From the NCBI RefSeq assembly GCF_002783505.1, contig NZ_PFGL01000022.1, positions 45,826-109,825 on the forward strand: a DNA stretch of 64,000 bases, given 5' to 3'. This DNA is from Shewanella sp. CG12_big_fil_rev_8_21_14_0_65_47_15 (GTDB lineage Bacteria > Pseudomonadota > Gammaproteobacteria > Enterobacterales > Shewanellaceae). Position numbers and translations under genes: made by a program. The notes below the pieces were generated by a model. The model was not told where the DNA came from. It saw nothing but the letters and a program-made list of their open reading frames with translations, and did not search any database. Positions 25,435 through 35,658 of this stretch are shown here, piece after piece; the first letter of the stretch is position 1, and each line of letters starts with the position of its first letter.

Positions 25435-26430
25435 CTAGCCACCAATAGAGGCAAGATGTTGGGTCACCCCAGTAATGCCTTGGTGCAGATAATGGGTTTC
25501 TTTCTTCTGGGCTAACTGACCGTGTAAGCGCTCAATTAATTCCGCTTGTTGATCAGGATGTTGCAGTAGATCACGCAAATCGACACCGAACTCGGTAAAG
25601 AGGCATAAATGCAATTTGCCCTTTGCCGATACACGCAAACGGTTACAAGTAGCACAGAAATTATTGGCATAGGGCATAATCAAACCAATGCGGCCCTTAT
25701 AATCACTGTGGCTGAAATTTTGGGCTGGACCATCGGAGGCGCTTGGGGCATCGAATTGCCAACCGTCCGCCAATAACTGCGCCTTGATATCGGCACCCGC
25801 TAGATGATGGGCCTGAAAATACTCGCGGCCTAAACCTGTCTCCATCAATTCGATAAACCGCAGGTCGATTGGCGTGTGTTTAATCCAGTGTAAAAATCGC
25901 GGCAAATCTTTATCGTTTAAACCTTTAAGCAGTACGGCATTGATTTTTACCCGCTCAAAACCCGCCGACAATGCGGCATCAATACCCCGCATCACTTCGT
26001 CAAACTTGTTCTCACCTGTGATTTGATAAAACATCTTAGGATCTAAGCTATCCACCGAGACATTGATACGTCGTAACCCGGCATCAAACCACTCTTTGGC
26101 ATGTTTTTCGAGTCTATAGCCGTTGGTGGTCGTCGCAATGGTATGAATGCGCGGATTATCAGCGACGACGCGAATAATGTCGGTAAAGTCTTTGCGCAGC
26201 GTAGGCTCGCCACCGGTAATGCGGATTTTTTGGGTGCCCACTTGGCTAAATGCGGAAACTAAGTTTTCTATCTCATTGAGAGATAAGAATTGTGGCTTAC
26301 CATTGGGGTGGTAACCATCGGGGTGGTAACCATCGGGGAGGCAATAGCTACATTTAAAGTTGCAGACGTCTGTAACCGACATCCGTAAATAGTGAAATTT
26401 TCGACCAAAACTGTCTTGTAATTGAGACAT
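25435..26430 (-). CDS. moaA: GTP 3',8-cyclase MoaA (radical SAM)
   Basis: 331 residues from the ATG at 26430, preceded by GGAAAGG; an upstream in-frame extension reads through the leader. The radical SAM cluster motif is CNFKCSYC, and C-terminal cysteines for the second 4Fe-4S cluster are in FCATCNRLR and LHLCLF; it ends in the conserved double glycine (SIGG). RITGGEPTLRKDF is the SAM-binding GGE motif. Just after the CxxxCxxC motif a 15-base unit is tandemly repeated (26296-26340), giving DGYHPDGYHPNG. First gene of moaACDE. Confidence 0.93.
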   Translation of the reverse strand: MSQLQDSFGRKFHYLRMSVTDVCNFKCSYCLPDGYHPDGYHPNGKPQFLSLNEIENLVSAFSQVGTQKIRITGGEPTLRKDFTDIIRVVADNPRIHTIATTTNGYRLEKHAKEWFDAGLRRINVSVDSLDPKMFYQITGENKFDEVMRGIDAALSAGFERVKINAVLLKGLNDKDLPRFLHWIKHTPIDLRFIELMETGLGREYFQAHHLAGADIKAQLLADGWQFDAPSASDGPAQNFSHSDYKGRIGLIMPYANNFCATCNRLRVSAKGKLHLCLFTEFGVDLRDLLQHPDQQAELIERLHGQLAQKKETHYLHQGITGVTQHLASIGG

Positions 26431-26553
26431 GATCACCTTTCCAAGTGTGGGAGGTGAGAGCATTTCTTTACTCACCCCGGTGGCATTATTACCACGGCTA
26501 CACCGCCATATCAATTGACTTAGGCCGGCAAGCTCGGAGAACCGTCAGCCGTG
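26431..26553 (-). promoter_or_regulatory. structured leader of moaA, candidate Moco-type RNA
   Basis: On the minus strand CACGGCT (26553-26547) can pair with AGCCGTG (26499-26493), closing a 47-base domain. Downstream lie a TGGT/ACCA-type hairpin and a GGTGAG/CTCACC stem close to the ribosome site. A TATAAT box sits at 26559-26554, so close that it may conflict with the first stem being transcribed. A molybdenum-cofactor riboswitch is known before moaA in related bacteria; the match here is not verified. Confidence 0.4.
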
Positions 26554-26799
26554 ATTATAGGCCGAAAGTTGTCCCTAGCTATACCCCTAAACAGGTATTT
26601 ATTAGCCGAGTTCCCCTTGGCGTGAATAATCTGTGACAGTGCTCACCCAAAGTTTTGTATTCATTTAGACTAAACAGTAGGTTTATCCACTGTGCCCTTG
26701 GCCTATTTTCAGGTAAGGTGGGTATTAGCAATAAAACGCCCGTTTACAAACTACAACACCCGATAAAAATCGGGGAAACGCGAAGGAAGAGGTGAACTG

Positions 26800-28449
26800 A
26801 TGGAACGCGAATCAATGGAATTCGATGTTGTTATCGTCGGTGCAGGGCCTGCAGGCTTGGCTACTGCGTGTCGATTAATGCAAATATCACAGGATTCAGG
26901 TAAAGAAATCACTGTCTGTGTGGTAGAAAAAGGCTCCGAAGTGGGCGCGCATATTCTATCGGGCGCAGTCTTCGAACCTAAGGTGCTAGATGAACTGTTC
27001 AGCGACTGGCGTGAAAAAGATGCCCCAGTGAAAACCGCTGTCACCCAGGATGAAATCTACCTGCTCAGCTCCGCCACAGAAGGCCGAGCCATGCCGAATG
27101 CCCTCGTGCCAAAAACCATGCACAACGAAGGCAATTACATTATCAGCGTTGGCAATTTGTCCCGTTGGCTTGCTAATCGTGCCGAAGAACTGGGTGTCGA
27201 AATTTTCCCCGGCTTTGCCGCGAGCGAACTGCTATTTAACGACGATAATAGCGTTAAAGGCATTTTAATTGGCGATATGGGCGTCGGCGCCGATGGTGAG
27301 CCTAAAGACAGTTACATGCCAGGCATGGAACTGCACGCTAAATATACCGTATTCTCCGAGGGTTGCCGCGGCCATTTAGGCAAACAACTTATCGAAAAAT
27401 ACCATCTAGATAACGGTAAAACACCCCAACATTACGGTCTTGGCTTTAAAGAAATTTGGAAAGTCCCCGCCGAGCAGCACGAGCAAGGCAAAGTCGTGCA
27501 CACAGGTGGATGGCCATTAACCGATGGCGCCTCCGGCGGTGGTTTCCTCTACCATATGGAAGACAACCAGATTGCGGTCGGACTGATTATTGATTTGAAT
27601 TATAAAAATCCACACTTAAGCCCCTTCGATGAGTTCCAGCGCTATAAAACCCACCCTGTGATCGCGAAATATCTGACCGGTGGTGAGCGTTTAAGCTATG
27701 GCGCCCGCGCTATTACTAAGGGCGGTTTAAACTCATTACCTAAGATGAGTTTCCCCGGAGGTCTTATCATAGGTTGCAATGCGGGTACCTTAAACTTTGC
27801 CAAAATCAAAGGCACCCACACCGCGATGAAGAGCGGTATCGTTGCGGCGGAAACCTTAGCCAAAGCCATGATGGCGGGTGTTGAGGGCGGTAAAGATCTC
27901 GACTGTTACCAAACCCACTTCGAAGAAAGCTGGTTACATGAAGAGCTGTATAAATCCCGCAACTTTGGCCCAGCAATGCACAAGTTTGGCACTTTGCTCG
28001 GTGGCGCCTTCAACTATATAGATCAAAACTGGTTTGGGGGTAAATTCCCTATCACATTGCGTGATGAACACCCTGATTACGCACAAATGGCGCCAGTGAG
28101 TGCTTACAGCAAAATTGATTACCCAAAACCCGATGGCAAGTTAAGCTTCGACAAACTGTCTTCCGTCTACCTGTCGAGCACTTTCCACGAGGAGGATCAA
28201 CCCTGCCATTTGCGCCTCAAAGACAGCAGCATTCCACTGGGTATTAATCTGACTCAGTATAATGAACCTGCACAGCGCTACTGCCCAGCTGGGGTATATG
28301 AGATCGTCGAAGAAGCGGGTCAACCTAAGTTTGTGATCAATGCGCAAAACTGTATTCACTGCAAAACCTGCGACATTAAGGACCCCAGTCAAAACATCAC
28401 TTGGGTAACACCTGAGGGCGGCGGCGGACCAAACTATCCGAATATGTAA
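26800..28449 (+). CDS. electron transfer flavoprotein-ubiquinone oxidoreductase
   Basis: 549 residues. N-terminal FAD motif VVIVGAGPAGLATA, second nucleotide region YTVFSEGCRGHLGKQL, HTGGWPL, and GLIIGCNAGTLNFAKIKGTHTAMKSG. The C-terminal 4Fe-4S ligands are in RYCPAGVYE and NCIHCKTCDIKDP. It transfers electrons from ETF, reduced by acyl-CoA and similar dehydrogenases, to the quinone pool at the inner membrane face. MERESMEFD could also start at the second Met. Divergent from moaA; no etfAB genes in this window. Confidence 0.93.
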   Translation: MERESMEFDVVIVGAGPAGLATACRLMQISQDSGKEITVCVVEKGSEVGAHILSGAVFEPKVLDELFSDWREKDAPVKTAVTQDEIYLLSSATEGRAMPNALVPKTMHNEGNYIISVGNLSRWLANRAEELGVEIFPGFAASELLFNDDNSVKGILIGDMGVGADGEPKDSYMPGMELHAKYTVFSEGCRGHLGKQLIEKYHLDNGKTPQHYGLGFKEIWKVPAEQHEQGKVVHTGGWPLTDGASGGGFLYHMEDNQIAVGLIIDLNYKNPHLSPFDEFQRYKTHPVIAKYLTGGERLSYGARAITKGGLNSLPKMSFPGGLIIGCNAGTLNFAKIKGTHTAMKSGIVAAETLAKAMMAGVEGGKDLDCYQTHFEESWLHEELYKSRNFGPAMHKFGTLLGGAFNYIDQNWFGGKFPITLRDEHPDYAQMAPVSAYSKIDYPKPDGKLSFDKLSSVYLSSTFHEEDQPCHLRLKDSSIPLGINLTQYNEPAQRYCPAGVYEIVEEAGQPKFVINAQNCIHCKTCDIKDPSQNITWVTPEGGGGPNYPNM

Positions 28450-28460
28450 TCTAAACGAAT

Positions 28461-28482
28461 AAGGCGCTCAAATGAGCGCCTT
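28461..28482 (+). terminator. terminator after ETF-QO
   Basis: AAGGCGCTCA and TGAGCGCCTT form a 10-bp stem with a two-base centre, followed by ACTTTTGC. Confidence 0.7.
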
Positions 28483-28754
28483 ACTTTTGCTTGCTTAAAA
28501 GATACGTTTTGGTCACAATTGCGCCATAAAAATCACATGCGTTCAATCAGCAACTCATTTCCATCTATACTCTACATAATTAGATCTACCGCAAGACCAA
28601 CGGGTTAGGCCAAATAAATGTCTTGATACGCTGTTTTATTCGGCAACCGACCTAGACTAAGGTTAACTTTTAACATTCCTGTCCGATAACCACTATTGTA
28701 CAAGAGTGCGTCGACCGATATTTCCAAACGTCCAACACAGGCATATTGATATTT

Positions 28755-30671
28755 ATGATATTGAATAACCTCACCATCAAACAGAAGATCCTGCTGACCG
28801 TGACATTTGCAGTGCTACTGTCGACCATACTCGTCGGCGTATTGAGCCAAAACAGCGCAAAAAGTGTCGTACAACAACGTATGCTCGGGTCGGAAATGCC
28901 CAGCTTAATGATGCAAATACGTAATAAAATTGAGTTGGATATCTCCAGCTTAATGAACGCGGCGGAGCAACTCGCTAACAGCCGTATGCTGCTGCAATGG
29001 CTCGAAAACGATCGCCCGCAGGAGCAAGAGCCCCAAGTGATAGCCCAATTAAAGGACATCACCCGTCAATATAAATTGGCCCAAGCCTCCTATGCCGATA
29101 GGCAAACCGCCGCCTATTACACTCAGGACGGTTTTTTGCGCGTGCTCACCCCCGCACAGGATGGCTGGTTTTTTGGCTATCGAGATAGTGGCCAAGAACG
29201 CATGTTGAACGTGTTTACCGAAGCTAATGGTGAGGTAAAACTCTTTATCAACTACCAGCAACCCAATGGTCGTGGCTTAGTCGGCCTCGCCAAATCCCTC
29301 GATGATATGGTGCGTTTACTCGGTTCTTTTAAAATTGAAGATACGGGGTTTGTTTACTTGGTCGATGCTAAGGGCGAAGTGAAACTCCACCCCGATCCAC
29401 AGCAGATAGGTAACAGCAGCCTCAGCAGTTTGTACTCAGGCGCCAACTCAAGTTCATTGCTGAATCGTGGCGATTTCAATTTAATCGATCTAGAGATCAA
29501 TGGCGAAAATACCTTTGTGGCCAGTAGCTATATTCCTTCAATGGATTGGTACTTGGTCGCCCAAGTCCCAGAGGCTGAGGTATTTGCGTTACTAAAAGAT
29601 GCCGCCTACCAGATCCTTATTTGGACCCTGATTATTGCCGCTGGCTTTATTATGCTGGCGATTGTGGTCGCAGGCTCGGTCAGCCGCCCTATTGCCCAGG
29701 TCGCTACCATGTTCCGTGATATTGGTGAAGGTGAAGGTGATCTGCGTCAACGCTTACCCGTCAATGGCGAAGATGAAATTGCGCAGTTAGCTCAAGGATT
29801 TAACAGCTTTATCAGCAAGATCCAAGAATCGGTGATTGAGGTAGCGCAAACCAGTGAACAACTCGGGTTTTCGGCGAAGGATGTATCAAATCAAGCGCAG
29901 CAAACCTTAGAAGACAGCCACGAGCAGAAAGATCGCACTATGATGGTGGTCACCGCCATCAATGAGATGGGGGCAACGGTCAATGAAATCGCCAGCAATG
30001 CCGCCCAAGCTGCGGTTGCCGCTAAAGATGCCGATACCGAATCCAGCAGCGGACAAGTAGTCGTCACCCGCGCCCGCGATACCATTAATCAATTGTCTAA
30101 GGATGTGGAACAGGTCGGTGAAGTAATTGAATCCCTTGCGACTCACACTAAGTCCATTGGGGGGATTTTAGATGTGATCCGCGCCATTTCCGAACAAACG
30201 AATCTGTTGGCGCTAAATGCTGCTATTGAAGCCGCCCGCGCCGGTGAAGCGGGACGCGGTTTTGCCGTTGTGGCCGATGAAGTGCGCAACTTAGCATCAC
30301 GTACTGCGGCATCGACCAACGAAGTGCAAGGAATGATAGACAAACTGCAGTCTGAGGCGAGTCGCGCCGTAGCGGCAATGGCACAGAGCCGTACTCGCTC
30401 CCATGAGGGGGTCGCTGCCGTCGATGAAGCCAGTCAATCCTTAGTCGGTATTAGTGATCGCATAGGTTTAATCAGCGATATGAACATTCAAGTGGCCGCC
30501 GCAACGGAAGAACAATCGACAGTAGTGGAGGATATCAACCGTAATGTGACTGAAATTAACGATATCACCCAACGCACCGCCAACACGGCCCAAGCCGCAG
30601 CGCAGGCGAGTCTTGCCCTGAATCAGTTAGCCCACCGCTTAGATACCTTAGTGGCTAAGTTTAAGGTGTAA
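28755..30671 (+). CDS. methyl-accepting chemotaxis protein, dCache type
   Basis: 638 residues from the ATG at 28755; a TTG three codons upstream is less likely. First helix about 10-30, periplasmic double-Cache-like domain 35-280 ([35 protein letters not shown]), second helix about 284-305, HAMP ([21 protein letters not shown]), then the signalling domain with hairpin tip [18 protein letters not shown] and [14 protein letters not shown]. It senses an unknown small molecule and controls CheA. No pentapeptide for CheR is seen at the C-terminus. Single gene with its own terminator. Confidence 0.92.
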   Translation: MILNNLTIKQKILLTVTFAVLLSTILVGVLSQNSAKSVVQQRMLGSEMPSLMMQIRNKIELDISSLMNAAEQLANSRMLLQWLENDRPQEQEPQVIAQLKDITRQYKLAQASYADRQTAAYYTQDGFLRVLTPAQDGWFFGYRDSGQERMLNVFTEANGEVKLFINYQQPNGRGLVGLAKSLDDMVRLLGSFKIEDTGFVYLVDAKGEVKLHPDPQQIGNSSLSSLYSGANSSSLLNRGDFNLIDLEINGENTFVASSYIPSMDWYLVAQVPEAEVFALLKDAAYQILIWTLIIAAGFIMLAIVVAGSVSRPIAQVATMFRDIGEGEGDLRQRLPVNGEDEIAQLAQGFNSFISKIQESVIEVAQTSEQLGFSAKDVSNQAQQTLEDSHEQKDRTMMVVTAINEMGATVNEIASNAAQAAVAAKDADTESSSGQVVVTRARDTINQLSKDVEQVGEVIESLATHTKSIGGILDVIRAISEQTNLLALNAAIEAARAGEAGRGFAVVADEVRNLASRTAASTNEVQGMIDKLQSEASRAVAAMAQSRTRSHEGVAAVDEASQSLVGISDRIGLISDMNIQVAAATEEQSTVVEDINRNVTEINDITQRTANTAQAAAQASLALNQLAHRLDTLVAKFKV

Positions 30672-30689
30672 CACTTGATTCCAGCCCAT

Positions 30690-30726
30690 AAAAAACGCCT
30701 TAGATGGAAATATCTAAGGCGTTTTT
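30690..30726. terminator. bidirectional terminator
   Basis: AAAAACGCCTTAGAT and ATCTAAGGCGTTTTT form a 15-bp perfect stem with a 6-base loop between the converging chemoreceptor and DUF4870 genes. Confidence 0.9.
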
Positions 30727-30744
30727 CTTTATTTTCGCGAATGC

Positions 30745-31101
30745 TTAATCCATAGCAATAAATTTAATCGTTAATGGATATTTATATACCTTACCCTCAC
30801 TGGCTTTAATGATCCCAAGCACTGTGCACACAAGATCCAAAATAGCGAGCGCAATTAATAAGATAAACCCAATGCCAATAAACGCTAGCACGATACTGAT
30901 AATCACATAGATCAGCAAACTCAGCTTAAAGTTCAAACAACTACGGCCACATCGATCGACAAATGCGGACTCTTCACGCTTCATCAGCCAGATAATCAAA
31001 GGACCAAGAATCGAGCCCAGCGGCACTAGGTATCCAACAAAGCTTGAGGCGTATACCAGTAAGCCAAAATCTTTATCACTTTTTGTCACAGGTTCAATCA
31101 T
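30745..31101 (-). CDS. DUF4870 domain-containing membrane protein
   Basis: 118 residues with a short polar N-terminus and about three membrane helices (residues 15-40, 60-85, 85-108). SFVGYLVPLGSILGPLIIWLMKREES and CGRSCLNFKLSLLIY are characteristic of DUF4870 (also seen in Tic20-like proteins). The function of the bacterial family is not known. It is 36 bases downstream of the MOSC gene on the same strand. Confidence 0.8.
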   Translation of the reverse strand: MIEPVTKSDKDFGLLVYASSFVGYLVPLGSILGPLIIWLMKREESAFVDRCGRSCLNFKLSLLIYVIISIVLAFIGIGFILLIALAILDLVCTVLGIIKASEGKVYKYPLTIKFIAMD

Positions 31102-31137
31102 AACGTCATCCCTGTTTTATCATTTGAATATAAATAC

Positions 31138-31827
31138 TTATTTACCACTTGGCCCATATAAACGCATCTGCCAATCTTCGACCCTTTGGGTTGTTAAACG
31201 GCGCTGCAGACTATTAACCCAGCTCTGTGCTAAACCTTCGCAGGAGGCGAGTCGATCATAGGCACTAGCATCAAAGTGGGAGGAGAAATAGAGTGACATA
31301 GCCTCGGCTACACAGATATCGGTTCGACGCTCAAGCAATTCAATTTTATCCTGTAACTGAATGACTCCAGGGGTGAGTACACGGTAGAACCAGCCGCATA
31401 ATTGGCTTTGCTGCATAGCCAAGGCGAAATCCCTGTGACCAAATTGCAGGTTTAACTTAAAACAGGGTGAACGGGGCTGAGTGACCTGCACTGTTACCTG
31501 ACCAATCTGCAGGACATCACCAATATTCACTTGGGTTTCATTGAGCCCTACTGTGCTGATGTTTTCCCCCATACAGGGGGCATCTTCGAACCGAGTAATT
31601 AAATCCCAACGGCGATACTGACCATAGTGTTCACGGGGGAAATGATGCAGCACCCGGTCGAGTCCGCCATGGTGTTTAGGATCGGCCTGGGTATCTCCTT
31701 CGACATGGTCGAGATGTACTATCAGTTGTTCTGTTGCCTGCTTACCGTTAATCCCTGTTGAAATCCCTTCAATTTCTTGGATATTTGACCCTGAATACAA
31801 TCCAGATAACTTGTTTACCAACAACAT
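31138..31827 (-). CDS. MOSC domain protein, YiiM-like
   Basis: 229 residues from the ATG at 31827, preceded by GAGGGGAG; the longer frame lacks such a site. The MOSC core has HHGGLDRVLHHFPREHYGQY, MGENISTVGLNETQVNIGDVLQIG, and the conserved metal-ligand Cys in PRSPCFKL. C-terminal 3-alpha region follows. YiiM of E. coli reduces 6-N-hydroxylaminopurine using the molybdenum cofactor, and this protein probably acts similarly. It depends on the moa and mod genes found 5-10 kb away. Confidence 0.85.
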   Translation of the reverse strand: MLLVNKLSGLYSGSNIQEIEGISTGINGKQATEQLIVHLDHVEGDTQADPKHHGGLDRVLHHFPREHYGQYRRWDLITRFEDAPCMGENISTVGLNETQVNIGDVLQIGQVTVQVTQPRSPCFKLNLQFGHRDFALAMQQSQLCGWFYRVLTPGVIQLQDKIELLERRTDICVAEAMSLYFSSHFDASAYDRLASCEGLAQSWVNSLQRRLTTQRVEDWQMRLYGPSGK

Positions 31828-32041
31828 CGGTAACTCCCCTCTCAATGGCTGACGAGACATTAATACACCCGATGACACTTCAGCACACACCAGCAACTAA
31901 GGCCAGACTAAATAGCCACTTAAAATTGTAAATCCCTCGATCGGGCGAGCAAAACCTTGGCATTCTCTGGGAAGCTTATTGTGAAAAAAGCAGATGTCCC
32001 CGCATGCGAAACCTCATAGTAAAACATTTAAGTTCAATAAT

Positions 32042-33520
32042 TTAGTGATTTAACACAACTTGATTACGCCCCGCCTCTTTTGCTTGATATAAGGCTAAAT
32101 CGGCTCGTTTAATTAAATCTTCTACGGGTTCCTGCTCCTGAAATTCCGCTACGCCGATACTGGCCGTAATAGAGATGTGAATCCCGTTAACCTTAAGCTC
32201 CCGTTGAGAAATCGTCCGACAAATCCGTTCGGCAAGTTCCGCCGCTCGACTTAAGTCCATTTCTGGCACTAGGATTAAAAACTCCTCCCCTCCCCAACGG
32301 CACAACACATCTTGCTCCTTAAGTTGGCCGCGCAATAGATTGCATACGGTTTTCAATACGAGGTCGCCAATACTATGTCCGTAGTTATCATTCACTTTTT
32401 TAAAGTGATCTATGTCGAGCAACAAGATAGATAGGGTGGCTTGATCCGACTTGGCTTTCTCCAATGCGCGATGACAATACTCTTCAAACACTTGGCGGTT
32501 AGCGGCACCAGTGAGTTTATCCGTCGATGCCATGATCTCCAACTTACGTTGGTAGCGGCCCAAGGTCATATTGGAGATAAATAGAATGCCAATAGTTACC
32601 ACTAGGCTCAGCGCCAAATTGCCCCAGAAGGTATTAAGGAGTTCTTGTTCCTGCGGGGCTTCTTCCTGCTCAACAATTAAATACCATTTAAACTCAGGGA
32701 CTAAGCGGCTATTCAAATAGATGGTTTTATCATTTTTATGATAACTAAAAGCCGCACTCGGGCTAGTCAAAATACGCGTCGCTAAGGTGTCGAGGCCAGC
32801 ACTGGTTTGCAATGAAGCGGCACCATCATATTCATCGCCATGTAGAGTCACATTGCCCTGTCTATCGGTAAAAAAAACCCGCCGATTATAACGTTTTTGA
32901 TACAGCTCAATCAGTGACTTGACCTTCTCTACCGCTAATCCAACACCAGTAACACCAATAAACTTACCTTCAAAATCAAATACTTTGTAGTTTACAAATA
33001 CGGTTGTCTTAGTACGATCCGCCGTATCTGCATCAATATTGATCTCATAATGCTCAGCCTCAGGCAAAGAGCGCACCCTAAAGTACCAAGCGTCATTTGG
33101 TTCAACATCTTGAATTTGCGTTAAAATACCCTTTGGATGGTAATAATTACGACTCTGCTCGGAGACAAAAAAACTCGTCACAGTGCCGTACTTTTCTTGG
33201 ATTTCCTTCAAATACCGAATGAGCTTCTCTGGCTCTTGTTCGCGGTTTAATGTCCAATCTCGAACAAAGGTGTCCTGGGCCATCAAGGAAGAAATAAAAA
33301 TGGGACGCAGCAGATCCTGTTGAATTTCTGAGTAAATATTATCGCTGGTGAGGGGTAAGGTATTACTCTCAATTTGCTGACTGAGTGAATCATGGGCAAC
33401 TTTGTAACTGATACCGCTAGTGACCAAAAATGCAGCCAATAACAATACCGACAGCAACCAAATAAATTTCTTTTTATCATTCCAAACGTGATTGCCCATT
33501 CTCAACTCCAACGACGACAT
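32042..33520 (-). CDS. dCache sensor diguanylate cyclase (GGDEF)
   Basis: 492 residues (a Met seven residues later is also a possible start). Helix at 18-38, a periplasmic double Cache domain at 45-285 (YYHPKGILTQ, DAWYFRV, TTVFVNYKVFDFEGKFIGVTGVGL), second helix 295-318, then GGDEF: DKLTGAANRQVFEEY, DIDHFKKVNDNYGHSIGD, WGGEEF. The inhibitory site reads KEQD rather than RxxD, so product inhibition may be lost. The domain order is like SiaD/DgcJ-type sensors. It is transcribed alone, downstream of the PfkB gene's terminator. Confidence 0.9.
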   Translation of the reverse strand: MSSLELRMGNHVWNDKKKFIWLLSVLLLAAFLVTSGISYKVAHDSLSQQIESNTLPLTSDNIYSEIQQDLLRPIFISSLMAQDTFVRDWTLNREQEPEKLIRYLKEIQEKYGTVTSFFVSEQSRNYYHPKGILTQIQDVEPNDAWYFRVRSLPEAEHYEINIDADTADRTKTTVFVNYKVFDFEGKFIGVTGVGLAVEKVKSLIELYQKRYNRRVFFTDRQGNVTLHGDEYDGAASLQTSAGLDTLATRILTSPSAAFSYHKNDKTIYLNSRLVPEFKWYLIVEQEEAPQEQELLNTFWGNLALSLVVTIGILFISNMTLGRYQRKLEIMASTDKLTGAANRQVFEEYCHRALEKAKSDQATLSILLLDIDHFKKVNDNYGHSIGDLVLKTVCNLLRGQLKEQDVLCRWGGEEFLILVPEMDLSRAAELAERICRTISQRELKVNGIHISITASIGVAEFQEQEPVEDLIKRADLALYQAKEAGRNQVVLNH

Positions 33521-33641
33521 ACTTTGAACGGCTTATTGTTTTTTAAGTATTTGAGCTAAACAAATGTTAACGCAATTATGTAACTGCCGCACAACATTTC
33601 AGCAATATGAACGTTCTAGGGGGGAATAACATTTTTTGGGT

Positions 33642-33670
33642 AAAAAAATACCCCGTTGGGGAAACGGGGC
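33642..33670 (-). terminator. terminator of the PfkB kinase gene
   Basis: On the minus strand CCCCGTT and AACGGGG form the stem (33669-33651), followed by TATTTTTTT. Confidence 0.85.
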
Positions 33671-33799
33671 AAAACATGCGAAACAACAAGGTGGGAGAAA
33701 AGCATCAGAAAACGTTAAGGGACAAGTGCTATTCGTCACTGTGAATAATCTACCAAGCCTAAATGACAAAAAGATGACTCAAGCCCTAAATAACAACTC

Positions 33800-34651
33800 T
33801 TAAGCCCGTTCTTTTGTCTCTAAATACTGTTTCAGTGCATCCCCAGGAATGGAACTGTCAGTCGCCACCGCAAACGCCGCCCAGATAGCACCTTCGGCCA
33901 TGGCTTGGGTAATCGTCTGCCCCAGGCACAAGCTATGTATTAATCCTGCCGCATAGGCATCTCCGGCACCTGTGGTATCGACGACTTTAGTGGGAACCGC
34001 GGGGACATGCTGCACCTGATCTTGGGTATATACCTTGGCCCCGTTAATGCCGTCGGTAACCACAAAGTAACGGAGTGAATCCCCAGCAATACTCACACCA
34101 TAGTCCCAGAATGCGGCTTCACATCGCCCCTGCATATCACTCGCAGATGCCAATAGCACATGGCAGGGCCTTGGCCTATCGTCCTTAGCTAATTGCGCCA
34201 CAACGAGGCAGTGGTCTAGTGCTGTTTTTGCCCAACTGGCGACCCCCTCGGCCGAGGTATTAAAATACAGTGCATCCCACTGCTGCCACTTGGGTGGCAC
34301 AGATAATTCAAATATCGGTCTTTGGGGGCGAATAATAGTGCGCTCACCGTCGGGGGTCATCACAAGCAGCATTTCACAGGTATTGCCATGGCGGCGCTGC
34401 ACCAAACGACAATCGAGCCCTTGCGTACTCGCCTCTGCAATGACCCAATCCCCCATTTCATCCCGGCCGACCTGGCTAACCAGTGCGACCCTATGACCCG
34501 CCCATACTAGGCCGAGCCCGGTATTCGCCCCACCTCCGCCCAGCCTTTGTCCACCGTCTTGATAATGAAAGCGACCACCTGTTTTTAATGGTTTATCAAG
34601 TAATAAAATTCGATCACAGTTGAGATTGGCAACCAGCAAAATATTCGCCAT
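33800..34651 (-). CDS. PfkB/ribokinase-family carbohydrate kinase
   Basis: 283 residues from the ATG at 34651 (MANILLVANLNCDRI); the longer frame adds a non-family leader. The N-terminal GG motif is GGGGANTGLGLVWAG, and the C-terminal PfkB signature DTTGAGDAYAAG holds the catalytic Asp. Substrate could be a sugar, sugar phosphate or nucleoside; residue patterns do not decide it. Somewhat short for the family. Monocistronic. Confidence 0.85.
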   Translation of the reverse strand: MANILLVANLNCDRILLLDKPLKTGGRFHYQDGGQRLGGGGANTGLGLVWAGHRVALVSQVGRDEMGDWVIAEASTQGLDCRLVQRRHGNTCEMLLVMTPDGERTIIRPQRPIFELSVPPKWQQWDALYFNTSAEGVASWAKTALDHCLVVAQLAKDDRPRPCHVLLASASDMQGRCEAAFWDYGVSIAGDSLRYFVVTDGINGAKVYTQDQVQHVPAVPTKVVDTTGAGDAYAAGLIHSLCLGQTITQAMAEGAIWAAFAVATDSSIPGDALKQYLETKERA

Positions 34652-34929
34652 TACACGGCTCCAGAAAGGGTGGAAAGAAAAGCGCCAGTTTAGAGACAAG
34701 AAGTGCTCCCAATCTAGACCAAAATCCCCTTAGGGACAATCCGGGGCTAAGCATATCAGGATGAGGATATAGGGTAAGGCGATATCGGCTCTACCAAGAA
34801 GAATGAATACGTTGGAGTTTTATAACACTGAGGTCGAGCCAATAAAAAAGAATATCTGTTATTGAAGGAGCGGGTGGAGCAGCAGGCCACAGTGGAGGAA
34901 CCTAACTGCCCCTTAAAATGACAACCCAA

Positions 34930-35325
34930 TTAACCTATCGGCGTCAATGGTGATAGGGAGGTCAATTTCACTTCGAGCTGCCAATCGACGACCACCATAT
35001 CAGAGGGTTGCCAGCTCTCATCAACCCACTCGTAAATCAGCCCAGGATCCTCCTCGGCATTGACTAACAGACGACGTCCATCCTTTAAAACTAACGTATA
35101 ATCAAGCCCTTGAGCATCAACACTCTCTATGTCCCCCAAGACGTTATGATGAATGGCCGAAATGGTTCCTGTCGCCTTTACGGCTTGGGCCCCCTTAGCT
35201 CCGCTGTAAAATTTTAATGCCTCGTTGGCCGCGGGTTTATGAAATATAAACTCCTCTGTCACGCCCACTACGAGCGACGGGTCAAGTTCATACCAGGCGG
35301 GTATCCATAATGCGTTCATTGTCAT
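34930..35325 (-). CDS. hypothetical protein, 131 aa
   Basis: ATG at 35325, or 35319 two codons later; AGGA lies 9 bases before the first. The protein is acidic and beta-rich (GTISAIHHNVLGDIESVDAQGLDYTLVLKDGRRLLV), with a WIPAWYELDPSLVV N-terminus and no signal peptide or helix. I do not recognise the family. It stands alone between PfkB and ovoA. Confidence 0.55.
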   Translation of the reverse strand: MTMNALWIPAWYELDPSLVVGVTEEFIFHKPAANEALKFYSGAKGAQAVKATGTISAIHHNVLGDIESVDAQGLDYTLVLKDGRRLLVNAEEDPGLIYEWVDESWQPSDMVVVDWQLEVKLTSLSPLTPIG

Positions 35326-35658
35326 CCCGTTATATCCTGCATAATAATGTTACGGACGGGATCATTCTGCCTTAACCTAGAGAGAGAAAATACTGTTCAA
35401 AGATAAAATAATTTTTACCGTACTCAGCCCCAAATTATCCCCTTTGACACAGCAATAAAAGACTGAACAACAAGGTCATATCATCAGGATGCGATCTAGG
35501 ACACTCGTATTGGACTCTCTTTATCTTTCTGTTAGTTTGGGAAAACGAATAGGTAAAATGACACATTCTGTTAGCACAGTGATCCTAGAGCGAACCTGAG
35601 CGTATACAGTCGCATTACTGATAAGCCTTTACCACGCTTGCATTGCAGGCCTACAAAT

